64,000 nt of DNA, from contig OX411543.1 in the NCBI GenBank assembly GCA_948146395.1, positions 59,635,689 to 59,699,688 on the forward strand, in the 5' to 3' direction. The stretch's first letter is position 1; each line of letters starts with the position of its first letter. The notes under the pieces were generated by a model that was not told the origin of the DNA, did no database searches, and saw only the letters and a program-made list of their open reading frames with translations. This document shows positions 22,820 to 33,813 of the stretch, one piece after another. The position numbers and the translations under genes are program-made. This DNA is from Fragum whitleyi (Eukaryota > Mollusca > Bivalvia > Cardiida > Cardiidae).

Positions 22820-23584
22820 GGTAGCAATGGACACATGGCGTCATTTTTTTCCACCCAATGAATTTTTTTCTTGTTCACATATGTTGTAGATTAACATTGT
22901 CTAGTCATTATATCAAAATTTGAAGGTACCTTTCCATGCTCGTTTTCATGCTAGAGTTATCTGCCCTTGAGTGGTATTGGCCATTTTTCAGTAAAACGTT
23001 AATATTCGTTTTAGGTTTAGTATAAACTAAGTACTAGCTTATAGCTATAAAACAAATACATTTTGATAGACCTTATACATGTACACAATGGCTGTTGCCA
23101 AGAAAATTTCTCTTTGATCAACTGCATTTGCACAATTTGCCTTCAAAAGTTAAAAATGCACTTATTTTTGTAATTTTACAGGGTAAAAATGCCACAAAAT
23201 CTATTTTTTTGAAGAAATTACCCAATGATTTTTTCTTGTTTTCCGATATGTTTAAACCCCATATTTTTCCTTTATTTGGTAAAAAATTCAGCATACCTTT
23301 CCATGTAAATAAGAAAGTTTTTCGTTATTTTACAATGACCTCTCCTAATTGAATGACGCTTTTGACGCATTTTTATTGTTAAATTTAATGATCCAGTCAT
23401 TCAGTTGATATCAAATGTTGAAAAGAAGCTAAGTTATAAATTTTACCATCATTATTCTACGTTATTTCCATAAGCAGAATCTTACGAAAACCGGTCTTTT
23501 TAAACAACGCGCAAAAAGAGCCGTAAAATAAACGAAAACCCATTTCCGGTTTAAGGAGTCGGGAAGCGACTGTCCATTGCCACC
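22820..23584. mobile_element. TTAA-flanked inverted-repeat element of 765 bp
   Basis: TTAA then GGTAGCAATGGACA at the left, and TGTCCATTGCCACC then TTAA at the right, a 14 bp inverted repeat with one mismatch. TTAA on both sides suggests a piggyBac-like target. An 85-codon frame at 23095-23352 is hydrophobic and AT-driven, and no transposase motif is visible. Confidence 0.68.
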
Positions 23585-23588
23585 TTAA

Positions 23589-23966
23589 ATGCCCCGGAAG
23601 ATGATAATTATTTGAACAACAATATATTATGTATTAGATCTAGATTATAAATGTACCGGCCACATTTAACGTAGCACAACCCCTGCACAAACGTTTGTCG
23701 TAATTAATTTTAATGTAAAATCTCCCTGGTTCAAGATCGTCATGTATTTCACAATGGTTTAATTTTAGTTGTGTCTATCAAGATTCGTGAAAACTGATTG
23801 GATAAAAAATATGTTTCATTACTCAGTGAAAGCAATTTTGAGTAGGCAAGTATTTTCTAAGCCTCTGCATAAAATATACCCAAAAGAAATCTTATTTGGA
23901 TAAATCTTTACAAATTTGCGTTATGAAATTAAATAATCATAGATGAAAAGGGTATTTGCTGCTTTC
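23589..23966. other. No gene or recognised repeat
   Basis: No supported feature. Confidence 0.4.
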
Positions 23967-24060
23967 ATAGCGGTATGAAATTAAAAACCTAGTCATACTA
24001 TTGTATGAATACCCCATGCGTATTCATACTGTGCGATAAGGTTCTCAGTTTCATACCTCA
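23967..24060. repeat. Imperfect hairpin of about 90 bp
   Basis: GGTATGAAATT, AACCT, and GTATGAATAC pair with GTATTCATAC, AGGTT, and AGTTTCATACC around a short CCCATGC loop. Probably a small palindromic MITE. Confidence 0.55.
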
Positions 24061-24082
24061 ATGAAATCAAGGAATATTCTAT

Positions 24083-24525
24083 TGCGAGCGCAGTTGGTAG
24101 CGCGTCGGACTTTCAAACTTAAGGTGCCGGATTCGATTCGCTTATCCATTCTGACTGTCTCCCACCAATGGGTTGATCATCGAAGACCTATGTGGGATAG
24201 CAGCTTGAGGTTAGGAAATGATTTGAGCCTGTGCGTGACATTTCCAACAATTTTATATTTTGTGAGGTGCAAACATTGAGTAGTGTAGACAGCCACATAC
24301 TAAAAAAATTAAGTTACCTGATGGACCACAGATGCTCTGGGGCCTTATCTGTTTACTTAACGCATAGTGAAGGCTATGGACAGACTGTGCGGATGCACAG
24401 GCTGGTCAGAGTCTTTGCTTTGCGAGTATTTAAAATTGTTGGAAATTTCACGCACTGGCTCATTTAATGGTAGTACTTGTGTTAGAAATACAAGAACTAC
24501 AGTGATATGTGCTCCAGCCACCAAA
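24083..24525 (+). mobile_element. tRNA-derived SINE (family a), split by a MITE
   Basis: The head GCGAGCGCAGTTGGTAGCGCG and GCCGGATTCGATTCGC resembles RNA polymerase III A and B boxes. The body CCCACCAATGGGTTGATCATCG, ACCTATGTGGGATAGCAGCTTGAGG matches the copies at 34666 and 41840. The SINE is interrupted at 24225-24461 and resumes with AATGGTAGTACTTGTGTTAGAAATAC. Its 3' tail is lost where the element at 24529 begins. Confidence 0.78.
24225..24461. mobile_element. MITE family M2 (GAGCCTGTGCGTGACATTTCC ends)
   Basis: GAGCCTGTGCGTGACATTTC with CAACAATTT at the left inverts to the right end AAATTGTTGGAAATTTCACGCACTGGCTC. ATTT flanks both sides as a likely 4 bp target duplication. The inner palindrome GACTGTGCGGATGCACAGGCTGGTC is also seen in other M2 copies. 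It is inserted inside a SINE. Non-coding. Confidence 0.82.
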
Positions 24526-24528
24526 ATA

Positions 24529-25118
24529 CACTAAAACGAACTTCTAAACGGCCACCTTACATTTGTCACAGTTTAACATATCTGTAGTCAGTTAATGAAA
24601 TATCTTTTATTCCCATATGAAAGACCGTTCAATTAAGCGTATTCAAAAAGAAGAATGGATTCGAACTTTTGTCCTTGGTGTCTGTAGCAAACGGTCAAAC
24701 ACAAGAACCCATCAATTCGAAAGTCACAAAAGTTGCATATTTTCGAAGATTTTCAAATTTTCGGTCTTAGAAATACGCGAAATTTAATCCTAAAAAAGAC
24801 AAACTTCGATGACTATTGTGTGTCAGATCCAAAATCACTGAAGAAAATAACATTGTGATTTTTTGTAACTCTCACAAGCAAAAAATGTTAAAATTACCCC
24901 AATTACCCCACCGACCAATGTTAATTTAGAAATCAGGGGTACTCTTGGATTCCCGTCAAATTCGCTGCTTTCCTCACATTTTTTCAGGCCGAAGTTAATT
25001 GAAGATTCTCCCTTAATGATTTTTCTAATACAATTCGCCTTTTTCGCATTTCAGATACCAAAGAAAATATAACTTTTTCAGCAAAAACCGAGTGGCCTTT
25101 TAGAAGTTCGTTTCAGTG
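24529..25118 (+). mobile_element. TA-flanked element M3, 590 bp
   Basis: TA then CACTAAAACGAACTTCTAAACGGCCAC at the left, and GTGGCCTTTTAGAAGTTCGTTTCAGTG then TA at the right. A second copy lies inverted at 59470-60052, sharing GGTCTTAGAAATAC, CCATCAATTCG-type and AAATCAGGGGT blocks. TA target and CACTG ends suggest a mariner-type MITE. No coding frame. Confidence 0.85.
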
Positions 25119-25352
25119 TATGAGTTTTATATTGTTAAAAGCGGCGTAAACCCCAGTGAATCAATTTAATTATTATATTAGGATAAGGATCGCAAAACCA
25201 TGATCGTTATATTGGATATTCATAATTGCCAAATAATGCACGCACCTAATGATTATCTCATAAAATGTAACATTATCCTTAAGAGCCAAGACCGATACTG
25301 TTTTATAACTTAAGCAAAATTAAATATTTCAATTAACGTCTTTAAAGTGTAC
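25119..25352. other. No feature
   Basis: Short AT-rich stretch between an M3 element and a microsatellite. Confidence 0.4.
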
Positions 25353-25538
<186 letters not shown>

Positions 25539-26451
25539 TATTTCTGTCCTTGCGTTTGCAGGCTCCACTAGATAAACATTTTTTGAAATTTAACATACAG
25601 TCTATATTGCTAGAGCGCTACTTTTATTTAGCGACAAATTTTATTAAGTGCTCATCATAAAAAAGGAAAATCTCTGAAAAAGTGGCTATTCTTTAACGAA
25701 AATTTGTGTAATTTTAAATTTTATGTCGTTAGAACCCATTTTAATCGCCTCAAAGAGGCGATTTTAAGGGGTTCGAACATCAAAGCAATCAGAAAGACTT
25801 ATGAAACAATCTTTATATACAATATTTACATGCTTTCAAAGTGACCTTTCTCATTTATCATGAAATGTTGAACCCATTGTCATGAGCTACTGCTTTTTGG
25901 TAATCCCATAAGTGGCACGATCATTACTATTGCCAATCAAAGAATTGAAAAGAAAGGATTACGGCAGCTATATACCTAACCATGTCTTCCTGGCATGTTT
26001 CTAAAAGGTTCTACCTCCTTCCGAGACTTTAGCAGTTAATCTTACAATGGTTTGCTAGTTCCCACCAATTAATGGGACAAAAATTGGTATCGGAAGACAT
26101 GTGTGCCGCCGTCAATCAAACATGTTTACCCATTATTTGAAGTTCTAAGCCTCACCAACTGCGCTAAGGTGGCGGCTTCGTCTCCATCGATATGCAAGGG
26201 TACAGTCAGGCCGACAGTCAACCCTTTCAACTGTCTGTTTGAGACCCTTTCTCCAAAGCTACTCAATAAGTGTAAATCGCAATCCGACAACTCACTGAAT
26301 AAATTATGCAGAAGAGAGTCGACATAACAAAGGTCAACCAGAAATTACTGATGAAAAAACATATCTAGTAAGGAGGCAAGTTTTAGACTCTGAGCTCTAC
26401 AGCAAAAGTCTGAAAGAATTATAGTCATTCGTTCAGGTTTGGCACATTACA
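25539..26451. other. No supported gene
   Basis: A short inverted repeat (AATCGCCTCAAAGAGGCGATT) lies at 25742-25762. A 74-codon frame at 26103-26327 has no recognised domain. ATGTCTTCC at 25983 and GGAAGACAT at 26093 form a weak inverted pair that might bound an old element. Confidence 0.35.
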
Positions 26452-26862
26452 ACAACATCGCGGAGTTTATAATCATTCCGATCAAAAGCATTCTAAATAA
26501 TTCGACATTCAACGCTCAATTCTTGGCATTCAAAACGCTAACTCTAATCATTCTAAAAACCAAATCTTTTTAAAACGTGTCAAAATCATTCAAAGCGATC
26601 ACCATTCCATTCATATCGATTAAATCGCTGTACGATTCTAATGACTGGTGTTGTTTTTAAAAAGAGTCTGTTAGGTCCTTGAAGACAACGGAAAAGTAGG
26701 TTTCATTCACGATATGTAAAACAATAACTGTAATTTAAATTATCAATATTAGAGTTATGTTAACCTCCCCCTCCCCGTTTCATTGAATTCAAACTTCGCT
26801 TCGACCGCTCTTTAAATACTATTCCGAAATGATTCCAAGATCGTTCACGTTGTCAAAGGTAA
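26452..26862 (+). mobile_element. P436-B copy, plus orientation, heavily decayed
   Basis: CAACATCGCGGAGTTTATAATCATTCCGATCAAAAGCATTCTAAAT at the left and TCATTGAATTCAAACTTCG through CGTTCACGTTGTCAAAG at the right match B landmarks. The hairpin is mostly gone (only TTAACCTCCCC remains). Ends are poorly preserved. Confidence 0.6.
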
Positions 26863-26985
26863 GCTTTTCTACAAAGAAAGTAAAAAGCTTTGCTTGCAGA
26901 GTAAAAGTCGTCAAACTTCCCATGTGACTTTTCATTGCGTGATAGCTTTACATGTCATTCGTTGTCAGAATTTGCAAGCCTATTA

Positions 26986-27448
26986 CAGTTAGAAATATCG
27001 TGAATCTGACAAGTTGAATGATATTGGCATGGTTTCGGAATGAAATTGAATGTGAAGGAGGAAGATTTTTCAATGAAATTAAAGGGAGTTAATAAAATAT
27101 CGCTTTTTCGTCCGAATGGGAGAAATAAAAGATATTTTATAAAACGCAAAGCCCCTCTTTTAACAACTCTTCTAGCTTTTCTGTTGTTGTTATTGTTGTT
27201 GTTGTTCTGATTTCACGAAACAATCTGACGATTTAAAAACAACACCCGTCAATATAATAATGAAATTATTTTATAGATTCAAATGAAATGTTAATTGTTT
27301 TTAGCGATTTCGAAGTGTTTTAAACCGATTTCGGAGAGTTTGTGAGTGCTGTGAGTGAGTTTTTGAAATGTATAAATGGAGCACCGAGTAAGCAATTAGT
27401 ATTGTATTGATTGCGGTGAATCTCAATTTTAACGATTTCACTAACAGC
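26986..27448 (-). mobile_element. P436-B copy, minus orientation
   Basis: CAGTTAGAAATATCGTGAATCTGACAAG at the left, preceded by TA, and TTTTAACGATTTCACTAACAG at the right. The hairpin is reduced (GGGAGTTAATAAAATATCGC, TTTCGTCCG, AAAGATATTTTAT). A (GTT)n tract at about 27183-27206 lies inside the interior. Confidence 0.78.
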
Positions 27449-27449
27449 A

Positions 27450-27885
27450 ATGCAACATTAACCTTATACTGCTGAATTTGAATTTTATTTTAAACAAACT
27501 GGCAATTCAAGAAAAAATTCATCCAGTCTGACTCAACATTTTCGCACTGTAACTTAGTAGAAAATGGGCCGTATTGGCTTAGATCAGACTGTTATTTAGT
27601 GAAGGCATATCCTGGCATATTTTGTCTGCCATAACAGGAATATGCTGTGAAAAGCATGAACTAAGATAAAAGCTATCAACATTTCTCGGTTGTTTCTTGA
27701 TATTCCTCTTTTCAATCAAACGGATATACAACAATATAAGGTGATTCCAATTAATTTATTAAAAGTTTTGGGTGGAATATCATTTCATTATACTTTAGGT
27801 TGTCCGCCGATATGTCTTTTGTGCTAGAGACCTTTGACTATTGTAAGAGTTGCAGTGAGTCCATATTTATTCCAAATAAAATATG
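27450..27885. other. No gene or recognised repeat
   Basis: No supported feature. Confidence 0.4.
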
Positions 27886-28118
27886 GGGTTTTGCGCGACA
27901 TTTCCAGCAATTTACAAATGTGTGTGATGGTCATACTTTGCGCTGTCTAGATAACCAAACAAAGTAATAAGAATATTTGCTGATTGCCCGGAGAGGGTGC
28001 CAAACCTTATTTATCTACATACCGCATAGTGAAGACTCTGGTCAGACTGTGCGGCTGCACAGGCTGGCCAGAGGCTTCGCGCACGTGTGAAACTGTTTGA
28101 AATGTCACGCACAGGCTT
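27886..28118. mobile_element. MITE family M2 copy
   Basis: The left end GCGCGACATTTCCAGCAATTT and right end AAACTGTTTGAAATGTCACGCACAGGCT are recognisable. The internal palindrome GACTGTGCGGCTGCACAGGCTGGCC and CATAGTGAAGACTCTGGTC match 24225-24461. Confidence 0.8.
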
Positions 28119-28145
28119 ATATAGAATAGGCCAAAATATCCATTT

Positions 28146-28404
28146 GTGACCCGTCACGCGAAAAGGGGCCATCTGGAAACTCCGCAAAATAATCATTTAA
28201 AAAAGGGATTGACTCCAGTACAGGACAATCAGAGGTCGCATTTCAAAGAATCTTTCACAGAAAGGTAGATTGATCATTCTTAATTCAGAAAATAAGAAAA
28301 GTGTGAACAGTTTCGACCCTAGTCAATCTGCGCAGTCCGCCAAGTCTTACAAGGATCGACCTTTGACGCACATCTAATAGGCCCCATTTCGCTTGACCGG
28401 TCAC
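28146..28404 (+). mobile_element. MITE family M4 (GTGACCCGTCACGCG ends), 259 bp
   Basis: GTGACCCGTCACGCGAAAAG at the left inverts to CATTTCGCTTGACCGGTCAC at the right. ATTT lies directly outside both ends (28142-28145 and 28405-28408), a clean 4 bp target duplication. Inside are AGGTCGCATTTCAAAG, AGTTTCGACCCTAGTCAATCTGCGCAGTC and AAGGATCGACC. Non-coding. Confidence 0.85.
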
Positions 28405-28433
28405 ATTTATATAAAAAATTTATATAGAAAAAT

Positions 28434-28689
28434 GTTACCCGTCACACGAAGCAAGATCATATGGGAACTCAGTAAATGTAAATCAAATATGAAAGCAGAG
28501 TTTAGATCTTGTGGAGGTCATACCGTAGATGCATTTTAATAGGATAAATTAATGATCCATTCTAGATTTACAAAACTATCCAAATTTCCAAAAGTTTCGA
28601 CGCCGATCAGACCTCACAATCCGCTCAGTCTGAGAAGGATCGATTCTTTAAGAATTACCAAGATGGCCAATCTTCGTTTGACGGTTCAC
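28434..28689 (+). mobile_element. MITE family M4 copy, diverged
   Basis: GTTACCCGTCACACGAAGC at the left and GGCCAATCTTCGTTTGACGGTTCAC at the right; interior AAAAGTTTCGACGCCGATCAGACC and GAAGGATCG. It sits 30 bp from the copy at 28146-28404 in the same orientation. Confidence 0.78.
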
Positions 28690-29092
28690 AGTTTTGAAAT
28701 TGTTGAAAGCGATTGTAGGAAATATATTTTCCCGTTATTTCTGTGAAAAATATCATTTATAATTACACATGAAATATCATCTGGCGAAATTTCCTGTTTA
28801 ACAACATGGTGGATAATTGTTTGGATATCGCTTACATGCTACGATATGTTAAATATTCCACATGTGGATACTTTTCCTTCATTGCTAAGTACAGTTAGTA
28901 ACATCGTGAAATTGACGTTCATATCGATCAAAACCATTCTAAACCTCTAACCCATCGCTACTTTCATTCATTCCAAAAACTCACTTAAACCATTCAGAAA
29001 CGTGTCAAGATGTTCATGATCTCTTCGAACCGTTCACAATGATCAACATTTCCTTCGAATCGATAATATCATTACACAATTAAATTATAATA

Positions 29093-29530
29093 CAGTTAGT
29101 AACATTGTGATATTGACATTCATCTCGATCAACACTATTCCAAATCGCTCGCTCAGCGTTCCATTCATTCACTACAAACACTCACTCAACCTATTCAAAA
29201 ACGCCCCAAGCCCACTGAAAAAGATAGAACCAACAACGTCATTCAAAATAATAAATGCCGAGACAAAATCGCGATTTCACTGACATAATTCAAATTGCAA
29301 GCGTCTTATACATTCTTGAAGAAATAGGAAGTTATCTTAAGAACTTGTATGCATATTTCATTAAAGGGGGATAATTAATATCGCTAATTTTGTTCATCCT
29401 TGACAAAATTTGCAATATTGGATTACCTCCCATTAAATTCATTCAAAACTCGCTCCACACACTCATTTAATTTCATTCCAAAATCATTCCAAAATCATTC
29501 ACCTTTTCAATTTCACGATGTTGTTAACTG
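29093..29530 (+). mobile_element. P436-A full-length copy nested in P436-B
   Basis: TA then CAGTTAGTAACATTGTGATATTGAC at the left and TTTCACGATGTTGTTAACTG then TA at the right; 438 bp. The hairpin is at about 29366-29430. All A-subfamily landmarks are intact, so it is younger than its host. Confidence 0.94.
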
Positions 29531-29664
29531 TATGTGGATTTCAAAGCGTCTGAATTGCACAAAAAGATACACAAATAGAAAAAAATAGTACGTTAATTTT
29601 TTGTAAAGGGATGTAATAATTTCTGTGTAATTTCTTCAAATTTGGGCGAAATTAACGATATGTA

Positions 29665-30113
29665 CAGTTAACAACATCGTAAAATTGACAAGGTGAATGA
29701 TTTTAGAATTATTTTGGAATGAAATTGAATGAATGTGTGGAGCGAGTTTTGAGTAAATTTAATGGGAGGTAACCCAATATCACAAATTTTGTTCTGGATG
29801 AACAAAATTTGCGATATTAATTACCTCCCTTTAATAAAATATGCTAAAATATGCATACAAGTTCAAAAAATATCGTCCTAGTTCTTCAAAAACCTAAAAA
29901 AAACGCTTACAATTTGATTTATGTCAATGAAATCGCGATTTTTTTCTATCAAAATTTATTCTGAATGACGTTGTTGATTCTATGTTTTTCAATCGGTTTG
30001 GGTGTTTTTGAATGGTTTGAGTGAGTGTTTGGAATGAATGAATGGAGCGCTGAGTGAGCGATGTAGAATGGTTTTGATTGAGTTGAATGTCAATTTCACG
30101 ATGTAACTTACTG
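29665..30113 (-). mobile_element. P436-A full-length copy nested in the P436-B hairpin
   Basis: TA then CAGTTAACAACATCGTAAAATTGAC at the left and CACGATGTAACTTACTG then TA at the right. A short ATATGCTAAA duplication follows the hairpin. The insertion point lies in the right hairpin arm of the host B element. Confidence 0.94.
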
Positions 30114-30289
30114 TATTAGCCTCCCTTCAATTTAACTCAAAACTACGCCTAACGCACCCATTCAATATCATTCTAAAATGGTTCCAAAATCATTCAGCAT
30201 GTCAGATTCGCGATGTTATTACCTGTAGGAGGAAACGAGGAGCACCTCACGCACAAACGAAAACAGGAATTGGTGGTTACAGCCATGGG

Positions 30290-30925
30290 ATATATTCTTC
30301 TCAATCAAAATCATTCGAAATCGCTCACTCTTCACGTCAATAATTCACTCCAAACACTCACTCAAACCGTTCAAAAACGCCCAAAATGACCACAAAAGAT
30401 CAGATCAACAATTACATTCAAAATGACAATATATAGAGAAAAATCGCGATTCACGGACATAATTGAAATTGTAAGGTTCTTGTTGGATCTTTAAGAAATA
30501 GGAAGCTATTTATAGAACTTAAATACATATCTTATTAAAGGGTGGTAATTGATATTGGATACCCCCCCCCCTTTAATTTTACATAAAACTCACCCATTGT
30601 CCGCTAAAGAGTAAATAGAAAAATTTGGGAAAAAAAGCATTGCCTTTTGATGAAGAAAATGCTGGTATCCAGCATTATCTTCATTAAAAACAATGTTTTC
30701 TACCCTAAGATATGAATATTAGGATGATTTCTCTCTAATTCTTTTAAGTAACATTCCAAGATTTTCCCTGGTATTTACTTATCCTTGGACAAGTGGCTTA
30801 GAAAAATTTACTTGTTCTCAAGTACAAAAGCCAGAGTCGGACAAGTCGGGCATGGGAATTCCACACCCCTGCCAAAGTCACTATAAAACCATCCACCTTG
30901 TCAATTTCCCGATGTTGTTTACTGT
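30290..30925 (+). mobile_element. P436-A copy with broken hairpin and a 280 bp insertion
   Basis: The left part starts at TTCTTCTCAATCAAAATC. The hairpin is reduced to GGGTGGTAATTGATATTGGATACCCC, so one arm and the tip are lost. After AAACTCACCCATTGTCC about 280 bp of unrelated sequence (30600-30878) intervenes before CCATCCACCTTGTCAATTTCC and CGATGTTGTTTACTG. The inserted piece contains ACAAGTGGCTTAGAAAAATTTACTTGTTC and no gene. Confidence 0.78.
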
Positions 30926-30963
30926 AGGAAGCTTACTTCCTCTGTTGGTTCACAGCTAGTATA

Positions 30964-31275
30964 CGGTTACGAACATCGTGAAATTGAAATGATAAATTTA
31001 ATTTGAAAGGATTTAATATGAAATTGAATGAGCGGGAGGAACGATTTTTGAATGATTTTAAAGGGAAGTAATACACTATCGCTAATCTCGTCCACTACCT
31101 TGTAAAAATGTACGCGATGTTTTGTTCGTGTGTCTTTACGCACCAATCAGACTGATACAATAGCCAAGAAAATAATGGAATGACTTTTGGTGAATCTGAG
31201 TGATTCGAGTGAGTGAGTCAAATGCACTGAATGGGGCGCTGAACACGCAATTTGGAGTGTTTTTGATCGGGGAAA
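30964..31275 (-). mobile_element. P436-B copy, minus orientation, shortened
   Basis: ACGGTTACGAACATCGTGAAATTGA at the left. The hairpin keeps GGGAAGTAATACACTATCGC and CTCGTCCAC but has lost its second arm. The region from CTTTACGCACCAATCAGAC to GAGTGTTTTTGATCGGG is B-like. The right end is not preserved. Confidence 0.72.
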
Positions 31276-32560
31276 ATGCTAAAAATTAAAAGAGTAAACA
31301 GAAAAAATACCAAAGGTTAGGTCATCAATACCCTATAATCACGGAAAGGTTTCGCCTTCCACGACTGTATAGATTATAGAGGATAGATTTCGGTTACGGG
31401 AAGCATCCCGTGTGGAGAGCAGACGACAGGAAAATATTTCTAATATCGCGTATTCGATAGTAAGGCTAGGACGGTGTAGGAAACGTATGCCATTTTGTTA
31501 TAACCGCCTAGCTTTATGATCTGTCCCAGTGAAATAACGTGCCAATTTGAGGTTGATTTGTTATTGGGAATGTTTATTGGAATATTATTTGTCTATTAAT
31601 ATGTTTGTGAATCATTTGAAACAGTTTGTTCATAAAAAGTGATATTAATAGTGTTAAATATTCAATTTAGTCTAACGAAATTGAAAAATAAAAGCAAATG
31701 ATAATAATAATTATAAGTATTATTAGATAAACAAAATTACAACTCTTAACTCTTAGAATTGTTCCATCTTTTTGGTTTTTAAAATTCCTATACATTAAAG
31801 TCTCTACTTGTAAAGAAATCATAGTTTTCTTTTCTTTTCAATTCAAAAACAATACTTGACAAGGACTACTTAGAGATTTAAATTTGTACAATTTTGTTGC
31901 TTCTTTCTCCGAAAATTCTTTCCTGTTTATACTTGTCCTATTATTTCCCTTTTACAGCATTGTTAACATGAATCTACATTTGGGTTTTAACAATTCAGTA
32001 AAAAAAAAAAAAAAAAAAAAAAATGAGAACAAATGCAATAAAATGGTATAATTTAACACCTCTTTCAAAATGGTTTTATTTATTTTTTTTCTTTGACAAA
32101 TTAGATAAAAATGGTTGGGGTGCAATTTTGTGATTAACAGAAAAATATTGCATCAAACTCAACCCTTGCAAAATGAAACAAAAGCAATTAAAAAGATAAA
32201 GAAGAAAAAGTAAGGATATAAAAATATGGTTATTTATCGATTCATTTTAAGGTATACATGCACAGCAATGATGATGTTTTTCAAACCCCGATAAGTGGTT
32301 GCATCTTATATCATTCGATTTGCTCTATTTTTCCAAGTCACTCATTCATAAGATTTAAATATTGATAAATGGATTAAAGAAGGATGGACCATATGTTATT
32401 GATATAAACAGATAAATATCAAAAATAAACATATCCTTATCTTGAAAACTTTAAACCTAATTTACAGACATTTATCTCTACCTTTTTATTTTTGAAGTTG
32501 CAAGCTAAATTGAGCCATTGGGTAAATGATTTGAAAAGGCCTTTTGTGACTATAATTATA
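31276..32560. other. No gene; poly(A) tract and small inverted repeat
   Basis: CCTATAATC near 31332 and GATTATAGAGG near 31373 form a weak hairpin. A pure A run of about 25 lies at 31999-32023. No coding support. Confidence 0.4.
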
Positions 32561-32563
32561 ATT

Positions 32564-32826
32564 GTGACCCGTCACGCGAAAATGACCATATATGTAGTGC
32601 GTAAAGTGTCGATCCTGATCAGACTGCAAGGACTGTGCAGGCTGACCAGGATCAAAACTTTTCGCGCTTCGATAATTTCCTAATTTATCTTAAGAATGAT
32701 CGATCTACCTTCCAATGAAAGAATTTTTGGAATGCGACCTCTGTATGCCCTGTACAAGATCGAATGTCTTTTTCAAATATTTGATTAACGGAGTTCCTAG
32801 ACGACTCCTTTTCGCGTGAGGGGTAA
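32564..32826 (-). mobile_element. MITE family M4 copy, inverted
   Basis: GTGACCCGTCACGCGAAAATG at the left and CCTTTTCGCGTGAGGGGTAAC at the right. The interior reads GTGTCGATCCTGATCAGACTG and AATGCGACCTCTGTATG, opposite to the orientation at 28146. Confidence 0.83.
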
Positions 32827-33238
32827 CTTATCGTATATTGCAACTTTTTGGTGAAAAACGAGCCTTTTTTCACGCTTAAAAGAAAGCAATAACTTCAATT
32901 AGTAAAAGATTTTGCGATTTTGGTTTTAAAAAAGTACACGTATATTGCAAATCTCCGTTTACTTATGACAGTCGGTATTCTTTTTTTATATACATAATAA
33001 TGTAATAATTCTGCATTCAAATTTTACCTTTAACTAGATAATTTCATTTTCTTGTGAAGCATTTAAAACAAATACACTTATCTTTCTCCAAAAGTCTCGG
33101 GACCATGCGCCCTATTGATCTTACACTTGAGAAAATATTGTGGAAAAAAGAAAAAAATGCAATTTCTCCTTGTCTCTTATTTCCTGGACCCTATTGCATA
33201 ACAAAGTTTAGCGCTAACCTCGTGGTAAACCATATGGA
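32827..33238. other. No supported gene
   Basis: A 72-codon frame at 33054-33272 runs into the next transposon and has no domain. Confidence 0.4.
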
Positions 33239-33240
33239 TA

Positions 33241-33538
33241 CAGTTAACAACATCGGGAAATTGACAAGGTGAATGATTTTGGAATGATTAAGGAATGAAA
33301 TTGAATGAGTGTGTGGAGCGAGTGTTGCGTGAATTAAATGGGAGGTAATCCATTATCGAAAATTTTGTTCAGGATGTACAAAATTTGCGATATATTTTAC
33401 CTCCCTTTAATACAATATGCATAGAAGTTCTTTAAATAGGTTCCTATTTCTTCAAGAACCAATCCGACGTTTCAAATTTCTATTATAACAGTGAAATCGC
33501 GATTCTGTTCTTGTTTTGTTAATTTTGAAGGTAGTTGT

Positions 33539-33615
<77 letters not shown>

Positions 33616-33706
33616 CCATTTTGAGCGTTTTTGAATGGAGCGCTGAGTGAGCGGTTTAGAATGATTTTGATCGAGATTAATGTCAATTTCACGATGTTAC
33701 TAACTG
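33241..33706 (-). mobile_element. P436-A copy, minus orientation, with expanded AT microsatellite
   Basis: TA then CAGTTAACAACATCGGG at the left and CACGATGTTACTAACTG then TA at the right. The hairpin at about 33340-33404 is GGGAGGTAATCC to TTTACCTCCC. Interior sequence after GAAGGTAGTTGTAGG is replaced by an (AT)n tract. Confidence 0.92.
33541..33613. repeat. (AT)n microsatellite inside a P436 copy
   Basis: About 36 uninterrupted AT repeats, located where other P436 copies have TTGATTCTATTTTTCAATGGG. It arose after, or from, the insertion. Confidence 0.97.
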
Positions 33707-33813
33707 TAGCACTAAACTTTTGTTATGCAATCGGGCCTTGAAGTGTGGACCACCTAGAATGTCCACAAAACGGGAGTGAACTATCTTGACGCCCCCTCAC
33801 TAAAGTTGAAGTA

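Larger units (their letters stand above)
28892..30225 (+). mobile_element. Composite: old P436-B copy carrying two P436-A insertions
   Basis: The B element consists of 28892-29090 (left end to AATATCATTACAC), 29531-29664 (GTGGATTTCAAAGCGTCTG through CGAAATTAACGATATG) and 30116-30225 (GCCTCCC to GATGTTATTACCTG). Put end to end in order, the pieces follow the intact B copy at 63534-63959 and total about 440 bp. Gaps are filled exactly by TA-flanked A copies at 29093-29530 and 29665-30113. Confidence 0.82.

Noticed and set aside
26103..26327. 74-codon frame with a fairly mixed composition
   Set aside because: No family recognised, no splice signals, and length within chance expectation for this window.
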